Part shown: in pieces, positions 17,179 to 24,840 of the stretch
Position numbering within the stretch: position 1 is the first letter of the stretch
Layout of the letters: each line of letters starts with the position of its first letter
Assembly (NCBI GenBank): GCA_049515175.1
Contig: JBEKUI010000019.1
Span: 1 to 27,778, forward strand
Source of the DNA: JACQNR01 sp049515175
Lineage (GTDB): Bacteria; Acidobacteriota; Terriglobia; UBA7540
DNA length: 27,778 bases
Direction of reading: 5' to 3'
Made by a program: the position numbers and the translations under genes
The notes under the pieces: generated by a model
The model's input: only the letters and a program-made list of their open reading frames with translations
The model's database searches: none
What the model was told of the DNA's origin: nothing

Positions 17179-17442
17179 TTTTTGGCGAGATTGCGCCCGC
17201 CAAGTTCTGAGCCTCTGGCGGAGGTATCGCTTACCCTTTCCCGTCTTCAGGTACTTTTCGCGGCGATAAGCATCTGGGGCATCCAGGCAAGCCTCGTAGT
17301 AAACAAGTCGCAGTGGACGGCGGAAGCGCGTCGAGGTTACCTCGCCTTGTGTGTGTTCTCTAGGGCGCGTTTTCAGGTCCGAAGTCGCACCGGTGTACCA
17401 CTCTCCGTCCTTCGAACTGAGCAGAACGTAGGTGTAGTACAT
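17161..17442 (-). CDS. Single-domain GIY-YIG endonuclease
   Basis: A 93-residue GIY-YIG nuclease of the small stand-alone (YhbQ/UvrC N-terminal-like) kind. YTYVLLSS (3-10) and WYTG (15-18) correspond to the GIY and YIG strands; Arg26 in LKTRPREH is a candidate catalytic arginine, and Glu62 in YRREKYLKTGKGK the metal-binding glutamate. Such enzymes cut DNA with one metal ion. The ATG at 17442 is chosen because family members begin MYYTYVL; the frame is open from a GTG at 17466 inside the right inverted repeat, which would add 8 residues. No clear Shine-Dalgarno precedes the ATG, so it may be translated by read-on from the PilZ gene. The last residues and stop lie in the left repeat. Confidence 0.88.
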   Translation of the reverse strand: MYYTYVLLSSKDGEWYTGATSDLKTRPREHTQGEVTSTRFRRPLRLVYYEACLDAPDAYRREKYLKTGKGKRYLRQRLRTWRAQSRQKKLERH

Positions 17443-17451
17443 AGGCGAATC

Positions 17452-17469
17452 AAGTTGGAACGGCACTAG
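17452..17469. repeat. Right terminal inverted repeat of the GIY-YIG unit
   Basis: 18 bp, the exact reverse complement of 17161-17178. It contains the TAG stop codon of the PilZ gene (17468-17466) and a GTG (17466) that opens the nuclease reading frame. Confidence 0.85.
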
Positions 17470-17807
17470 CTGGCTTCGGCAACGAATTGCTCGATGGCGG
17501 CGCGTACGTCATCCGGCAGATCCTTGAACATCACACCCATACCCACATCCTTGATGGCATAAGCGACTTCACCGCGGCAAGTCATCAGCACGCCGCCCGG
17601 TTTGAGTCGGAAAGAGAGGTCGACGATGGAATGCGCCGGGAAGGGATCCCGCTCGTTAAGAAACATCCCGCCTACACTCACGTCGCGCGTGACCGCCAAG
17701 CTCTCCCGGTTGAGCGCTACGCATTGCACTTGAACAATCAGCTTGGCGCGGCGATACTGGCGTTTTTCAACTTGCGCTGCGCTCAGCTCCTGTTGATTCA
17801 TCGCCAT
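17466..17807 (-). CDS. PilZ-domain protein (putative c-di-GMP binding)
   Basis: A single PilZ domain, 113 residues from the ATG at 17807. PilZ domains bind cyclic di-GMP and relay it to motility, exopolysaccharide or other outputs. The RxxxR-type motif appears as KRQYRRAKL and the D/N-x-S-x-x-G motif as RDVSVGGMFL; a beta-barrel follows. The reading frame stays open to 17882, touching the upstream stop, but the extra N-terminus is basic and lacks PilZ features. GAGG lies 4 nt before the ATG at 17807, and a second ATG at 17801 gives better spacing. The stop codon is the TAG inside the right inverted repeat of the GIY-YIG unit, consistent with insertion exactly at the end of this gene without damage. 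Confidence 0.85.
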   Translation of the reverse strand: MAMNQQELSAAQVEKRQYRRAKLIVQVQCVALNRESLAVTRDVSVGGMFLNERDPFPAHSIVDLSFRLKPGGVLMTCRGEVAYAIKDVGMGVMFKDLPDDVRAAIEQFVAEAS

Positions 17808-17881
17808 GGCGCCTCGCCGCGAGAATCCCTTATTCCTTCGCCAGGCTCGACGCTGAGCGGTTACGCCCGGCAGGATCGCCA

Positions 17882-18271
17882 CTACGCGGAAAGTTCCTGA
17901 ACCTCAATGGAAACCTGAAAAAACGGACGGGGGTACCCACGTCCCCAACGGTTTACTTCCCAGCGAGCCTGGAGGAATCTGATTTCCGGCCGCTGGCTCA
18001 GGTCAAGCGCGGCGGGCGTGGCACCGCGATAGAACTTCTGGGGATAAGCGAAGAGGGCTTTCTCGCCCCACGCCTGGCCGTCCGCCGATCCCCAAACGGA
18101 AACGCGCAGAGACTCCTGCTCGATGATCTCGTCGATACGAAGCACGACCAAGACACGCCTTCCCGCCAGCGCAGCGAGTTCCAGCGCGTTACATTCGCCA
18201 TTGGCGTCAATTTTCGTGCCTGGAGGGACAAGGTAGTGGCCTGCCGTTGCTACAGTAGTGCTCATGTTCAT
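17882..18271 (-). CDS. Hypothetical protein
   Basis: A 129-residue protein that I do not recognise. It is rich in predicted beta strands (RVLVVLRIDEIIE, LRVSVWGSADGQAWG, EIRFLQARWEVNRWG, PFFQVSIEVQEL) and aromatic residues, compatible with a small beta-sandwich, perhaps a carbohydrate- or lectin-like fold; no signal peptide or membrane segment. ATG at 18271 or 18265; neither has a clear Shine-Dalgarno. It precedes the PilZ gene in the same direction with a small gap, so the two may be cotranscribed. A link to the PilZ protein is a guess from context only. Confidence 0.7.
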   Translation of the reverse strand: MNMSTTVATAGHYLVPPGTKIDANGECNALELAALAGRRVLVVLRIDEIIEQESLRVSVWGSADGQAWGEKALFAYPQKFYRGATPAALDLSQRPEIRFLQARWEVNRWGRGYPRPFFQVSIEVQELSA

Positions 18272-18390
18272 AGAGATATTCGTCGATGCCGGCGTCCAGA
18301 AGGTTTAGTGCCCCATCCTAGCACACCTCAGGGCAATTTCGTAGCGCCGGGCTGAACTCTCACCTCTGCAATGCTTGACGTAGACGTGCC

Positions 18391-19503
18391 TCACGCCCCA
18401 TCGAGGGTGATCACTGCGATTTCCGGGTGGTTTCCCGTGCGCAAAGTGGGGCCCCAGGTGCCCGCGCCGCTCGAAGTATAGATCGTGTAGTCACCTTCGA
18501 CGTGCAGCCCGTGGTAATACTTCCCGTAGATCAGTCGCGAAATAAGCTGAATGGGAAAGATCTGCCCCTGGTGCGTATGCCCGGAGAGTTGAAGGTTTAT
18601 TCCCGCCGACTTCGCCTGCTCCGCACGTGCCGGACTGTGATACAGCAGGAGCGAAGGCAACTGCGGATCGAAATTCCGGACCTTCCGGATTGTTTGCGCA
18701 AGATCCATGCTAACCATGCGCTCGGGATAAGCAATGCCGATGACCTGCAGGCCGTCAATCACGACCATTTCATCGTTCAAAATTCTCACCGGAGTCGTGC
18801 GCAATGCCGCGTAGGCACGCTCTACACCGAGATAGGTTTCATGGTTGCCGGTCACAAAGTACATCCCCAGCGGCGCCCGGAGGTCATCCAGCGGACGCAC
18901 CAAATCCTCCAGTCGCCCATCAGCGCCATCGAAAAGATCGCCGGTAATGACCACCATGTCCGGCCGCAGGGCATTCGTCCTGGCGACGAGGTCCTCGAGG
19001 AATGCCGCACCGTGGATGTGTCCAAGATGCACGTCGGAAAGCTGAACGATACGCCTGCCCTGCCACGCGGGGGGCAAGTTCCTAATCTTCACGCGGATTT
19101 CCGTAGTCCTAGGGTGGTACGCGTTCCATACCCCGTAGCCAGAGTAAAGGCCCGCCAGCACTACCGCCGCCCAGCCGAACCAAACCGGGTCAGGTGAATG
19201 CGTGAATATCCGCGTGCCTCCCCAGGCGATCCAAGCCATCGTGAAGGCGGTAAGCAGTGTCAGCCCGATTCCCAGCCAGAGCGTGGAAGAGAAAAAGAAA
19301 AACACAAAGAGCCGGTTGGAACTCCGCCGGGCCAGGATTTCAGCCAGGATGAAACTAGTGGGCAGGAGAAACAGAATTACACCGAGGGCGAGCCTATGCC
19401 CCACTCCGGATAGGTTGAAGAAATAGACGATCGAGCAGAACAGGAAATAATGGCTGAAGTACAGAATCGTCAGAGCAATCAGTATGAAGACGAGCATTCC
19501 CAA
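18391..19503 (-). CDS. Membrane-anchored metallophosphoesterase (YkuE-like)
   Basis: A 370-residue calcineurin-like phosphoesterase. The N-terminal ~125 residues contain four or so hydrophobic segments; the catalytic domain follows with the standard dinuclear metal motifs in order: LSDVHLGHIHG, VVITGDLFDGADG, FVTGNHETY, YHSPARAEQA and LSGHTHQGQIFP. Family members act on phosphodiesters; the substrate is unknown. The TTG at 19503 has GAGGG 9 nt upstream; an ATG at 19497 would shorten it by 2 residues and lacks its own ribosome site. The 119 nt to the next gene downstream hold no clear terminator. Confidence 0.9.
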   Translation of the reverse strand: MGMLVFILIALTILYFSHYFLFCSIVYFFNLSGVGHRLALGVILFLLPTSFILAEILARRSSNRLFVFFFFSSTLWLGIGLTLLTAFTMAWIAWGGTRIFTHSPDPVWFGWAAVVLAGLYSGYGVWNAYHPRTTEIRVKIRNLPPAWQGRRIVQLSDVHLGHIHGAAFLEDLVARTNALRPDMVVITGDLFDGADGRLEDLVRPLDDLRAPLGMYFVTGNHETYLGVERAYAALRTTPVRILNDEMVVIDGLQVIGIAYPERMVSMDLAQTIRKVRNFDPQLPSLLLYHSPARAEQAKSAGINLQLSGHTHQGQIFPIQLISRLIYGKYYHGLHVEGDYTIYTSSGAGTWGPTLRTGNHPEIAVITLDGA

Positions 19504-19662
19504 CGCGCCGATCCCTCACCGCAACCCGCGAGCTTCGCGAGCCGTTCTGCCATTCTACACCCCACGGCATCCACCGCAACAATTGCTCGGTCCACTCATG
19601 GCGTGCGACAGCGAGGACTCGGTCAAAAGGGACTGGTAACGTCCAGGCGAGGTGACAATACG

Positions 19663-20676
19663 TCAAAGGGCAAATAGAGCCTTGAGGAGAGCGGAGCGGC
19701 CGCCAGCCAGTTCTTCAAACACCGCCTGGGCTTCGTCCAGAGTGTGGCGGGAGACAAATACGCCGTAGGGGATGGCTTTCTGCGCCAAGAGTTCCAACGC
19801 CCGCCGAAAGTCCTCGAACCCGTATGCGTACGAACCCCTGACGGAGATCTCGCGCGTGACGATAGCGCGGCCGTCAATTTCACCGGCGTCTTCATTCAGG
19901 CCGATCCAAACCACGGTGGAACCCGCAGCCGCCGCGGCAATGCAATTCTGCCGGCAGACGGTCTTCCCTACGGCATCGATGGCGAAATCGACTCCGCCGC
20001 GGCTCCAGGCAAGAATTCGCTGCACGGGGTCTTCTCGCGATGCGTCCACGATCAGTTCCGCCCCCAATTTCTCCAGAACTTCCAGGCGGCTAGCGTTCAC
20101 ATCGACCACGGCCAGCCGCCTTGCTCCCAAATGCCGGGCAACGAGGAAAACGAACACTCCAATGGGCCCGGCACCGTAAATCAGTCCCGTCCGATCCTTC
20201 ACCTCCGGGCAGCTAGAAAGCACGTGCACAGCATTCGCCAGCGGCTCGACGAGCGCGCCCTCGACCTGGCTCATGCCGGTGGGCAGCGGAAAGAGACAGG
20301 GACGCGGCGCCGCAACAAATTCCGCCAGGCCGCCATGGAAATCGAGGCCGAAGACCTTACGCTCCGGGCAAATCTGATGCCGTTGCGTCTGACAAAAGAC
20401 GCAGTGCGAACAAGGGATCAACGGATAGACGGCCACGGCGTCGCCCACGTGCAGGTCCGTCACGCCTGCGCCGACTCCTGCTACTTCACCGCTGAATTCG
20501 TGGCCGAGGACTAGAGGCGGAACGCGCTTCTTACTCCGTCCGAGGAAGCCATCGAGATCTGATCCGCACACGCCCACGGTGCGGACCCGCACCAGGCATT
20601 CCCCTTCGCGCGCTACGGGCATGGGCAGATCCTGCAATTCCAATCGCCGCGTTGCGGTATAGACGAGAGCCTTCAC
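19663..20676 (-). CDS. Zinc-dependent medium-chain alcohol/polyol dehydrogenase
   Basis: A 337-residue MDR-superfamily dehydrogenase of the threonine/sorbitol/galactitol-1-phosphate dehydrogenase group. Catalytic zinc ligands: Cys37 (GVCGSD), His59-Glu60 (LGHEF) and Glu144 (VEPLA). Structural zinc: Cys89, Cys92, Cys95 and Cys103. The dinucleotide motif is GAGPIG (168-173), followed by an acidic residue region (VVDVNASR) that suggests NAD+ rather than NADP+. The frame is open to 20829, but that extension overlaps the upstream methyltransferase and is unlike the family; the GTG at 20676, 55 nt after the upstream stop, starts the normal MKALVY-type N-terminus. Substrate probably a polyol, sugar alcohol or amino alcohol. 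Confidence 0.9.
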   Translation of the reverse strand: MKALVYTATRRLELQDLPMPVAREGECLVRVRTVGVCGSDLDGFLGRSKKRVPPLVLGHEFSGEVAGVGAGVTDLHVGDAVAVYPLIPCSHCVFCQTQRHQICPERKVFGLDFHGGLAEFVAAPRPCLFPLPTGMSQVEGALVEPLANAVHVLSSCPEVKDRTGLIYGAGPIGVFVFLVARHLGARRLAVVDVNASRLEVLEKLGAELIVDASREDPVQRILAWSRGGVDFAIDAVGKTVCRQNCIAAAAAGSTVVWIGLNEDAGEIDGRAIVTREISVRGSYAYGFEDFRRALELLAQKAIPYGVFVSRHTLDEAQAVFEELAGGRSALLKALFAL

Positions 20677-20731
20677 GCTACGTGCCGCCTTTCTGTTTTC
20701 TAACAGTTGGTTCGCCAGTGTAGTTCCTGCG

Positions 20732-21751
20732 CTAATCCTTTGAAGGAGCCACGGCCCTTCTGGCGCGCAAGTGCTGTGCCCCCGCCACCAGCGCCCGCAT
20801 CTTGCCCCGCGTGATCTCCAAGGGTACATGCTGAAAACCGCATTCGGAAGCCAGCAGCAGCCGTTCTGGCTCGAAATACTCCAGAACTGGCAGAGTTCGC
20901 TCCGCCACGACTTCCGGCATTTCGATCGCGTCGCTGCGCTGGTCGATCACTCCCACGGCGAATTCGCCCTTAAATTTCCACTTCTCCCAGAGCGTCAGCA
21001 TGTTGTAACTGAGGGTGCAATGTTCGAGTGAGACCTGGTGAATCCGGGCGGCGGAAAATGCCTCCACCAGGTCGTCGTAGCGCGTGAAGTAGACGCGCCG
21101 GCGGCGGGCATTGCCGCCGCAGACGTGCAGACCGATTTTCACGCCCAGCCCCTCGGTGGCGCGGTTCAGCGCCTCAGCAGCCCAATGGGCTTCCTCCGGG
21201 AAGGCCGTCCAGGCAGGCTCGTCGAGCTGAATAAACTCGCAGCCGGCGCGCACCACCTCGCGTAATTCCTGATTGAGAATGTCCGCGTAAGCCAAAGCAA
21301 GGTCGCGATCGGTGGGATACAGATCGGGCCGCTGGTTGTTGGAAAACTTCGCCAGCATGTGCGGACCCGTCGCGGTCAGCTTGACCTCAACGTGCGGCGG
21401 TGCCGTCTCGCGCGCCACTTTCCAATCTCGCGCCAGCTCGAAACGGGGATTCGCAAGCCGCCCCACCACAGCAGCGATTTCGATCCCGAAACCTACCTTC
21501 CCGTAACTCCGGTATTCCATTTGATCGAACGAGAGGCCATCCAGCCGTTTCTGGAAAAAGTAGTACATGTTCTCGCGCCGCACTTCACCGTCCGTCACGA
21601 TGTCGAGTCCAGCTTCGGCCTGATCCCGGACCGCCCAGCGGATCATCTCGTCGGACTCTTCGCGGGAGAGGGTCGGTTTCTTCAGCGTATCGGCGGGCTG
21701 GACCGGGCGTGGATAACTTCCGGTAACTGTGGTACGGAAAGGGCTAACCAT
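20732..21751 (-). CDS. MetE-type cobalamin-independent methionine synthase-like methyltransferase
   Basis: A 339-residue protein equivalent to the C-terminal catalytic barrel of MetE (COG0620 type), without the N-terminal MetE domain. The zinc ligands of the family can be placed: His209 and Cys211 (GLHVCGGN), Glu243 (SLEHC) and Cys304 (ASECGFQ); QLDEP (175-179) lines the substrate site. GSYPRP near the N-terminus is typical. Such short forms transfer methyl groups to homocysteine or act on other thiols; the donor cannot be told from sequence. GAGGGG precedes the ATG closely. Likely cotranscribed with the dehydrogenase downstream. A perfect minus-strand TATAAT lies about 145 nt upstream, giving a long GC-rich leader. 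Confidence 0.88.
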   Translation of the reverse strand: MVSPFRTTVTGSYPRPVQPADTLKKPTLSREESDEMIRWAVRDQAEAGLDIVTDGEVRRENMYYFFQKRLDGLSFDQMEYRSYGKVGFGIEIAAVVGRLANPRFELARDWKVARETAPPHVEVKLTATGPHMLAKFSNNQRPDLYPTDRDLALAYADILNQELREVVRAGCEFIQLDEPAWTAFPEEAHWAAEALNRATEGLGVKIGLHVCGGNARRRRVYFTRYDDLVEAFSAARIHQVSLEHCTLSYNMLTLWEKWKFKGEFAVGVIDQRSDAIEMPEVVAERTLPVLEYFEPERLLLASECGFQHVPLEITRGKMRALVAGAQHLRARRAVAPSKD

Positions 21752-21893
21752 TTCCCCCTCGTGTAATCGTTCGAGCCTCGGGCTTGGTCGCCCCGCTGGC
21801 TCCCCAAGATTTCTTATTTTACTGTACGCGTGAAAGCCGGAGGGGCTTGCCCTGCCTTCGGGCCGGGCACTACCCTCTCCAACTGCCCATCCG

Positions 21894-21899
21894 ATTATA
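21894..21899 (-). promoter_or_regulatory. Candidate -10 box for the MetE-like gene
   Basis: Perfect TATAAT on the minus strand, in the 294-nt gap between the GH20-like and MetE-like genes. No convincing -35 box is visible at normal spacing. The predicted leader (about 140 nt) is GC-rich and can form short GC stems around 21833-21872. The rest of the gap shows no gene. Confidence 0.3.
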
Positions 21900-22045
21900 C
21901 GTTAAGTCGGAGAATCAGCCCGCTCGCCTTGGACTGTGGCGGCCCGCCGCCCTTTTTCGAGTGGGGGCTCAGACACTTGAACCCTTGCCGCACTAAGATA
22001 CATCTTCGAATCCACAATTCCTGCAGCGAGAAATTCGAAGGGCCA

Positions 22046-24400
22046 TCAATCGTCGCCAGGAATCTCCATAGGGCGGATTTCGCGCGTGTCCTTCCAGTCA
22101 AGCTTGCCGGCGCGAGTGGGCAAGCCGTGCGCCTGGGCGTATTGGTTGCGCGCCGCGAGTGTCTGCGCCGCCCAATCGCCCATCGGCAAGAGAAGCTCCC
22201 GGTACGCAAGGTAGCTCATATCGATGGTTCGCACTGGACGGTGATCCTTCACATCGTCCACGCGGTCAAGGTAACGACGGCCATTGGCTTCGGCGACGCG
22301 CGGGAGCCACGACTTGTACCAGGTGGCGGTAGCGTTCGCCAGGGCGGCGTTCCGTTGCCGGCGAATGTTGTCCACCGTGTCGAGCGCCCGGTCGATCGCC
22401 CCGACGGCCCGCTTCGCCTCGCCGCGGCCTGCCGCCGCCTGGGCAGCCTGGAGAAACCCATTAACCTGCCCCAGGCTGAGGAGCATCAGCAGGTTTTGCC
22501 GATAGAGTTGGGCAACGGAAATGAAGACTTCGAGGTTGTATTGATTGCGCTCGACGCGCTGCAGATTCGTGTGGAGCAAATCCAGCAATTCGTCGTTCTC
22601 CGCCAGGGACTTTTCTGCTAGGCCCAATCGCCGGGCATTCTCCTGGGTCCAGTCATGACTCACCACGAGGAGTTCCGGCGAGGGCGCCGGAAGGAGCGGC
22701 AGAGTCTGGTCGTCGATGGGACGCGGAGGATCGAAAACCCGGTCGGAGTCACCAAAGAGCGGCGTGCGGGCAGCGGAAGAAACCGTCTCCCAACTATCGT
22801 CCCAGAATTCCGCCTGCTCGCTCATGAGCTGATAGAGACGACCCATGTTCACCGCCCCCGGCCCGTAGAATAACTTGTAGAAGGAACTCATCAATTCCTG
22901 TGGGTCCGCCGACGAGGCATTCCACGCCGCCGCGGGACCCGTCGCATAACCCAGCCAAAACGTTTCCGGATGCAGTCCCGCGTCCGCCCACCCTGCGACG
23001 AAAGTTCCCATGAGGTCAGCCTCTTGCCGGGCAGACGTCTGTGTAATGTGCTCGAGCATTCCGGCAACCCTGCCCGGGCCGGAGGAACCTGCGTGGAGTC
23101 GCTCCGCCGGCGGCAGATGGTAGTAATTGGGGAAAAGCGGCTCCTCACCTTGCGTGGAGGTGTAAATCAACTGGCGGATGCCCTGCGCCTTGAACACAGA
23201 GTCGTAGCCCGGCCCATAAACTTCACCGTTCACGAGGTGGGACGGCAGGGAGGGAATATCTTCGGGCTTCAACGGGTACTCGCCCCAGAAGAGGACCGTG
23301 CGACCGCGGTCGTGGAGATAGTTGGCCGTCTTGGTGACGAACTCCGCCAGCAGTTTGCCAACGCTTCCCAGTTCCTGGGCGCGGTCCGCCTCATTGCACT
23401 GCGCATTCTTCGCCAAGCCGATGTAGTACGGCTCGTCGGTGGACAGCATAAAGTACTTCCCTCCCCTGCTGGCTTCCAGGAGGTCGTCGTACATGCCGAA
23501 TAGGAGCTTGTAAGTACCGGGATTGGTGGCACAGAACTCGTAGTTGCTTTCCGGATACTCCCGCAGCGCCGCGTATTCTGGGTGTTTGAGGATGAACGCC
23601 ACGTGCGCGGGACCATCCAGGAAGGGGATGAGCTGCACGTGATAGCGCAGCGCATCGTCGGTCACCTCCTGCAATTCCGCGGGCGCGAGCGCGTAGGGCT
23701 CGACGATCGGCGTTGCGCTCTTGTATTGAAAGTGCCCTTCCAGCTTGACGGCAAAGCCGTTGATCTTGAAGAATGCGGCCTGACGCACGGCGCGCTTGAG
23801 GACGTCCAAATACTCGAGGTGATGAGCGTCGTCCCAGTAGATCGTTCGGAGTTCGAGATCCGGCCAGTCGGTGATCTCTCCCTCCGGCAGCCAGAAACCT
23901 CCCTGCTGCGGCTTGAGGAGCTGGACGAGTGTCTGCACGCCGTAGAAGAGACCCGTCGCCGCGTTCGCGGTGATGTTCACACGATCAGGGGCCAGAGTGA
24001 GCTTGTAGGCCTGCTCAGCCAGCGCATCTCGTGAGCGGTCCGTGGCCTCTCCCACCGCGACGGAACCCGGGGCGACGGCGAGGTGCAAAACGCCGGCCTC
24101 TGCGCGCCCTCTGCGCTGGCTGCTGAGCGACAGCCGGTAGCGATTGAGGAGTTCGTCCTTGAGGCTCACGATGGCCACGTCATCCGGGGTGACGCTCCGG
24201 TCGAGTTCCAACTGCCAGTTCTGCCCAAACTGAAAGTCCCTCGCCCCCAGCGTCACTCTCTGTGGCACCGGGATTGCCGTGTACCCCCGCGCGGCTAACA
24301 CAGACAACTCTGCCGCCCTGCAGTTCGATGAGGCGAGAAAGAGGATGGTCAATCCACACAGCCAGGCCCAGTCACGTCCCTCATTTCGAGGCCGACTCAT
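22046..24400 (-). CDS. Exported GH20-like beta-N-acetylhexosaminidase family protein
   Basis: A 784-residue glycosidase-like protein. A signal peptide occupies residues 1 to about 29; a GH20-type N-terminal alpha/beta domain follows (to about 180; AYKLTL, ATGLFYGVQTLVQLL); then a TIM barrel entered through GEITDWPDLELRTIYWDDAH. The Asp322-Glu323 pair in MLSTDEPYY matches the GH20 catalytic D-E. The last ~220 residues are alpha-helical and unlike the short tail of typical GH20 enzymes. The ATG at 24400 is chosen because GGAGG lies 8 nt upstream; the frame runs open to a TTG at 24415 that overlaps this site. Probable role: removal of N-acetylhexosamine or related residues in the periplasm; substrate inferred only from family. 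Confidence 0.85.
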   Translation of the reverse strand: MSRPRNEGRDWAWLCGLTILFLASSNCRAAELSVLAARGYTAIPVPQRVTLGARDFQFGQNWQLELDRSVTPDDVAIVSLKDELLNRYRLSLSSQRRGRAEAGVLHLAVAPGSVAVGEATDRSRDALAEQAYKLTLAPDRVNITANAATGLFYGVQTLVQLLKPQQGGFWLPEGEITDWPDLELRTIYWDDAHHLEYLDVLKRAVRQAAFFKINGFAVKLEGHFQYKSATPIVEPYALAPAELQEVTDDALRYHVQLIPFLDGPAHVAFILKHPEYAALREYPESNYEFCATNPGTYKLLFGMYDDLLEASRGGKYFMLSTDEPYYIGLAKNAQCNEADRAQELGSVGKLLAEFVTKTANYLHDRGRTVLFWGEYPLKPEDIPSLPSHLVNGEVYGPGYDSVFKAQGIRQLIYTSTQGEEPLFPNYYHLPPAERLHAGSSGPGRVAGMLEHITQTSARQEADLMGTFVAGWADAGLHPETFWLGYATGPAAAWNASSADPQELMSSFYKLFYGPGAVNMGRLYQLMSEQAEFWDDSWETVSSAARTPLFGDSDRVFDPPRPIDDQTLPLLPAPSPELLVVSHDWTQENARRLGLAEKSLAENDELLDLLHTNLQRVERNQYNLEVFISVAQLYRQNLLMLLSLGQVNGFLQAAQAAAGRGEAKRAVGAIDRALDTVDNIRRQRNAALANATATWYKSWLPRVAEANGRRYLDRVDDVKDHRPVRTIDMSYLAYRELLLPMGDWAAQTLAARNQYAQAHGLPTRAGKLDWKDTREIRPMEIPGDD

Positions 24401-24621
24401 CAAAGCGTCCTCCAAGGCTTAGCAACTTGTTTAGTAGTGGGGCAAACGCACCACTCTAAAGAGTTCAGGAGTCCCTGATGAGCGCTCCCGTGCCCGTCCG
24501 AAGGTTATCACAGAGACCCGGATACTCGTCCCTACAACATCGGAAACGCCTGCGCTTCGTGTCTCTTGCCGGGCAATCCCAACTAATGCCGAGCGGCCGA
24601 CAGATAAGCAGGAAAACTCAC

Positions 24622-24651
24622 TTTACCCCTGGAGCGGCGATGGGGTAGTAT
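24622..24651 (+). promoter_or_regulatory. Candidate tRNA-Ala promoter
   Basis: TTTACC (24622-24627) and TAGTAT (24646-24651) with an 18-bp spacer end 26 nt before the tRNA. Neither hexamer is perfect; it is the best pair in the 277-nt gap after the GH20 gene. Confidence 0.35.
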
Positions 24652-24677
24652 GAATCTTAGCGAATGAGTTTGTCCGT

Positions 24678-24753
24678 GGGCCTGTGGCGCAGTTGGGAGC
24701 GCGCATGACTGGCAGTCATGAGGTCGAGAGTTCGAACCTCTCCAGGTCCACCA
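24678..24753 (+). tRNA. tRNA-Ala (anticodon GGC)
   Basis: A complete 76-nt cloverleaf can be folded by eye. The acceptor stem GGGCCTG pairs with CAGGTCC (one G-T pair); the D arm is GCGC/GCGC with an AGTTGGGA loop; the anticodon stem CATGA/TCATG encloses loop CTGGCAG with anticodon GGC; the T arm is GAGAG-TTCGAAC-CTCTC; discriminator A and a genomically encoded CCA end it. It reads GCC alanine codons. A tyrosine recombinase gene facing it begins its 3' end only 60 nt away, so its 3' half is the likely integration site of the element on the right. Confidence 0.95.
24722..24753 (+). other. Predicted attachment site (attL) in the tRNA-Ala 3' end
   Basis: Integrases of this family commonly insert in the anticodon-to-3'-end part of tRNA genes and leave a direct repeat at the far end of the element. 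The gene here is intact, as expected when the element restores the 3' end. The second copy is not in the window, so the exact core is unknown. Confidence 0.4.
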
Positions 24754-24794
24754 ACCAAATAAAGAACTTAGCCTCATTCTGCCAACCACAAAAA

Positions 24795-24840
24795 GTACCA
24801 CTTCGTACCACCTTTAGTTGCCAAGCAGCATTTTTACCAC
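24795..24840. repeat. Short direct repeats GTACCAC next to the integrase
   Basis: GTACCAC at 24795-24801 and 24805-24811 (10-bp period, one helical turn) and a related TACCAC at 24835-24840 lie between the tRNA and the end of the integrase gene. Their position and phasing suit integrase or excisionase arm-binding sites. Short enough that chance cannot be excluded. Confidence 0.4.

Larger units (their letters stand above)
17161..17469 (-). mobile_element. Putative 309-bp mobile unit: GIY-YIG gene between perfect 18-bp inverted repeats
   Basis: The 18-bp sequence CTAGTGCCGTTCCAACTT at 17161-17178 recurs as its exact reverse complement at 17452-17469, and the interior is filled by one ORF encoding a GIY-YIG nuclease. 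The outermost 4 bp, CTAG, can be read either as part of the terminal inverted repeats or, being a palindrome, as a 4-bp target-site duplication flanking 14-bp repeats. The right end supplies the TAG stop of the PilZ gene and the left end supplies the TAG stop of the nuclease ORF. Removing one copy plus the interior restores a normal PilZ 3' end. Mobility is inferred from structure; no transposase is present. Confidence 0.6.

Noticed and set aside
17466..17882. Full-length 138-residue reading of the PilZ ORF from the GTG at 17882
   Set aside because: The extra N-terminus lacks PilZ features and the ATG at 17807 has a better ribosome context; kept only as an alternative start.
19663..20829. 388-residue version of the zinc dehydrogenase
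   Set aside because: It would overlap the MetE-like gene by about 100 nt and add a sequence unlike the family; the GTG at 20676 gives the normal N-terminus.
21938..21957. GGCGG-CCCG-CCGCC stem followed by CTTTTT, a terminator shape on the plus strand
   Set aside because: Both neighbouring genes are on the minus strand and no plus-strand transcript is evident, so a terminator role has no support.
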